Under the pieces are notes generated by a model. That model was not told the origin of the DNA and searched no databases. It saw nothing but the letters and a program-made list of their open reading frames with translations. A stretch of 57,088 nucleotides of DNA from a virus: positions 1 to 57,088 of IMG/VR virus record IMGVR_UViG_3300022200_000050; one strand, given 5' to 3'. The position numbers were made by a program, and so were the translations under genes. Below, one piece after another: positions 56,269 through 57,088 of this stretch; position 1 is the stretch's first letter; each line of letters starts with the position of its first letter.

Positions 56269-57088
56269 TGTTAGGAATTAGTGTAAGTAACCTCTGCGTA
56301 AATGGATTTCGTGGTGGTATAGACGCAGACGCAAAAGCAATTTACAACCGAATTATTGCCATACCAAATGGCTTTAGTAATTTATCGCGTTTGAACTATT
56401 TTGTGAAAGGCTTAAAGGCTATTTACGGCACACTTAGTAACGTGCCAGTGTGTTACGATGCGCATTGGATTGGTGGCGTGTTAGGCAGTGGCGTAGGTGC
56501 AACAGCTGGACAAGCTTGTGCAAGGTTATGCTCACTAACAGTGGCGGGCGATGCAGTACAAGCAACAGCAAGTGCGCAGCCATTGTTATTAATGCACGGT
56601 GGCGCTGCTAGTGATAATTATTGGTATTCGCCAAGAGTAACAGGTAATTTTGTAAGTAGTCCAAATGCAACAGTTAATCAAATTAGCGGTAATATTGAGA
56701 TTATAGTTAGATATCAATCCAATACAATCGGAATTATACAAACATTACTAATGAAAGGAAATACAACTGCTTATAATTATGCTGTTGATATTTCAACTAC
56801 TAATAATTTACGTTTTATTTATGGAGGATTTAATGTTATAACAAGTAGTCAAACTATTAATCCTTTAATTTTACAATACTATAAGGTTACAAGAAATTCA
56901 ACTACTGGAGATGTTCAATTTTTCACATCAATTGATGGTGTAACATATACGCAATTAGGAACAACTCAATCAAGTACAGTTGGTAATTTACCTACAAATA
57001 CTGTGCAATTAGTTGTAGGTGATAATACAGCATTTACAGGTAATGCAAGTCAAGGAAATATTTACAGAGTAACAATATCAAACTCAAT
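56268..57088 (+). CDS. Receptor-binding or tail fibre protein, truncated by the window end
   Basis: The frame starts with ATG at 56268 and stays open to the last base. The first part is Gly/Ala/Val-rich (VLGSGVGATAGQACARLCSL). From about codon 140 the sequence becomes beta-rich and LamG/lectin-like (YYKVTRNSTTGDVQFFTSID, QLVVGDNTAFTGNASQGNIY). The DNA of the first 350 bases is visibly richer in G+C than the rest, suggesting mosaic origin. The C-terminus is missing. Confidence 0.7.
   Translation, partial: MLGISVSNLCVNGFRGGIDADAKAIYNRIIAIPNGFSNLSRLNYFVKGLKAIYGTLSNVPVCYDAHWIGGVLGSGVGATAGQACARLCSLTVAGDAVQATASAQPLLLMHGGAASDNYWYSPRVTGNFVSSPNATVNQISGNIEIIVRYQSNTIGIIQTLLMKGNTTAYNYAVDISTTNNLRFIYGGFNVITSSQTINPLILQYYKVTRNSTTGDVQFFTSIDGVTYTQLGTTQSSTVGNLPTNTVQLVVGDNTAFTGNASQGNIYRVTISNS

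Noticed and set aside
1-57088. CRISPR array
   Set aside because: No regularly spaced identical repeats of 20-40 bases were seen; the identical fibre repeats lie far apart and contain promoters.
1-57088. Alternative genetic code with stop-codon reassignment
   Set aside because: Genes end at TAA, TAG and TGA in normal fashion and overlaps such as ATGA and TAATG only make sense with standard stops.
1-57088. Firm assignment to the crAss-like order
   Set aside because: Portal, terminase and tail protein recall crAss-like phages, but the operon directions differ from the usual order and no marker RNA polymerase was found in the window.

Overview
The window looks like part of the genome of a tailed bacteriophage that infects a member of the Bacteroidota. 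The DNA is A+T rich. Starts lack Shine-Dalgarno sequences and are instead preceded by the Bacteroidota -7 promoter box TAnnTTTG, often only 4-8 bases before the ATG. Terminase, portal, major capsid protein, scaffold, very large tail and internal-virion proteins and tail fibres are all recognisable, so this is a virus and not a plasmid or chromosome. The gene set resembles the crAss-like and other large podovirus-like phages of Bacteroidota, but I cannot assign it to a named group. Both ends cut through genes (1..289 and 56268..57088), so the genome continues beyond the window.

Layout. (1) 1-6717, minus strand: an early/replication arm with a BRO antirepressor, a replication protein with a RecA-type ATPase, a small serine recombinase, and many small accessory genes including three tandem EQAAE-family genes. 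(2) 6718-7169: intergenic region with outward promoters and a frameshifted gene. (3) 7170-15457, plus strand: small accessory genes, among them DUF3310, a Cys-type phosphatase, a calcineurin-like phosphoesterase and an HExxH peptidase, followed by two tRNA-like elements and a DNA-binding protein behind an attenuator-like leader. (4) 15460-31463: an HNH/AP2 homing endonuclease, then internal-virion proteins (257, 449, 1269 and 1382 aa) interrupted by a structured RNA, a ferritin-like protein and a second BRO gene. (5) 31514-34249: small accessory genes. (6) 34324-35274 plus and 35323-47640 minus: neck proteins, portal, terminase and tail fibres. (7) 47729-57088 plus: scaffold, capsid, an auxiliary capsid protein, a 1522-aa tail protein and a truncated receptor-binding protein.

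Regulation. Two promoter types can be read. One has a box like TTTAATTAGGAAT exactly 15 (sometimes 16) bases upstream of TAnnTTTG and serves mainly early genes. The other resembles host promoters, often sits directly after an intrinsic terminator, and drives virion genes. The most unusual elements are the RNA regulatory region at 13578-13846, the structured RNA at 23340-23536 next to the ferritin-like gene, the tRNA-like element with an overlong anticodon arm at 10913-10998, and a tail-fibre cassette in which a promoter and N-terminal anchor are repeated while the rest of each protein differs.

All assignments come from reading the sequence and recalling protein families. No database search or folding program was run.
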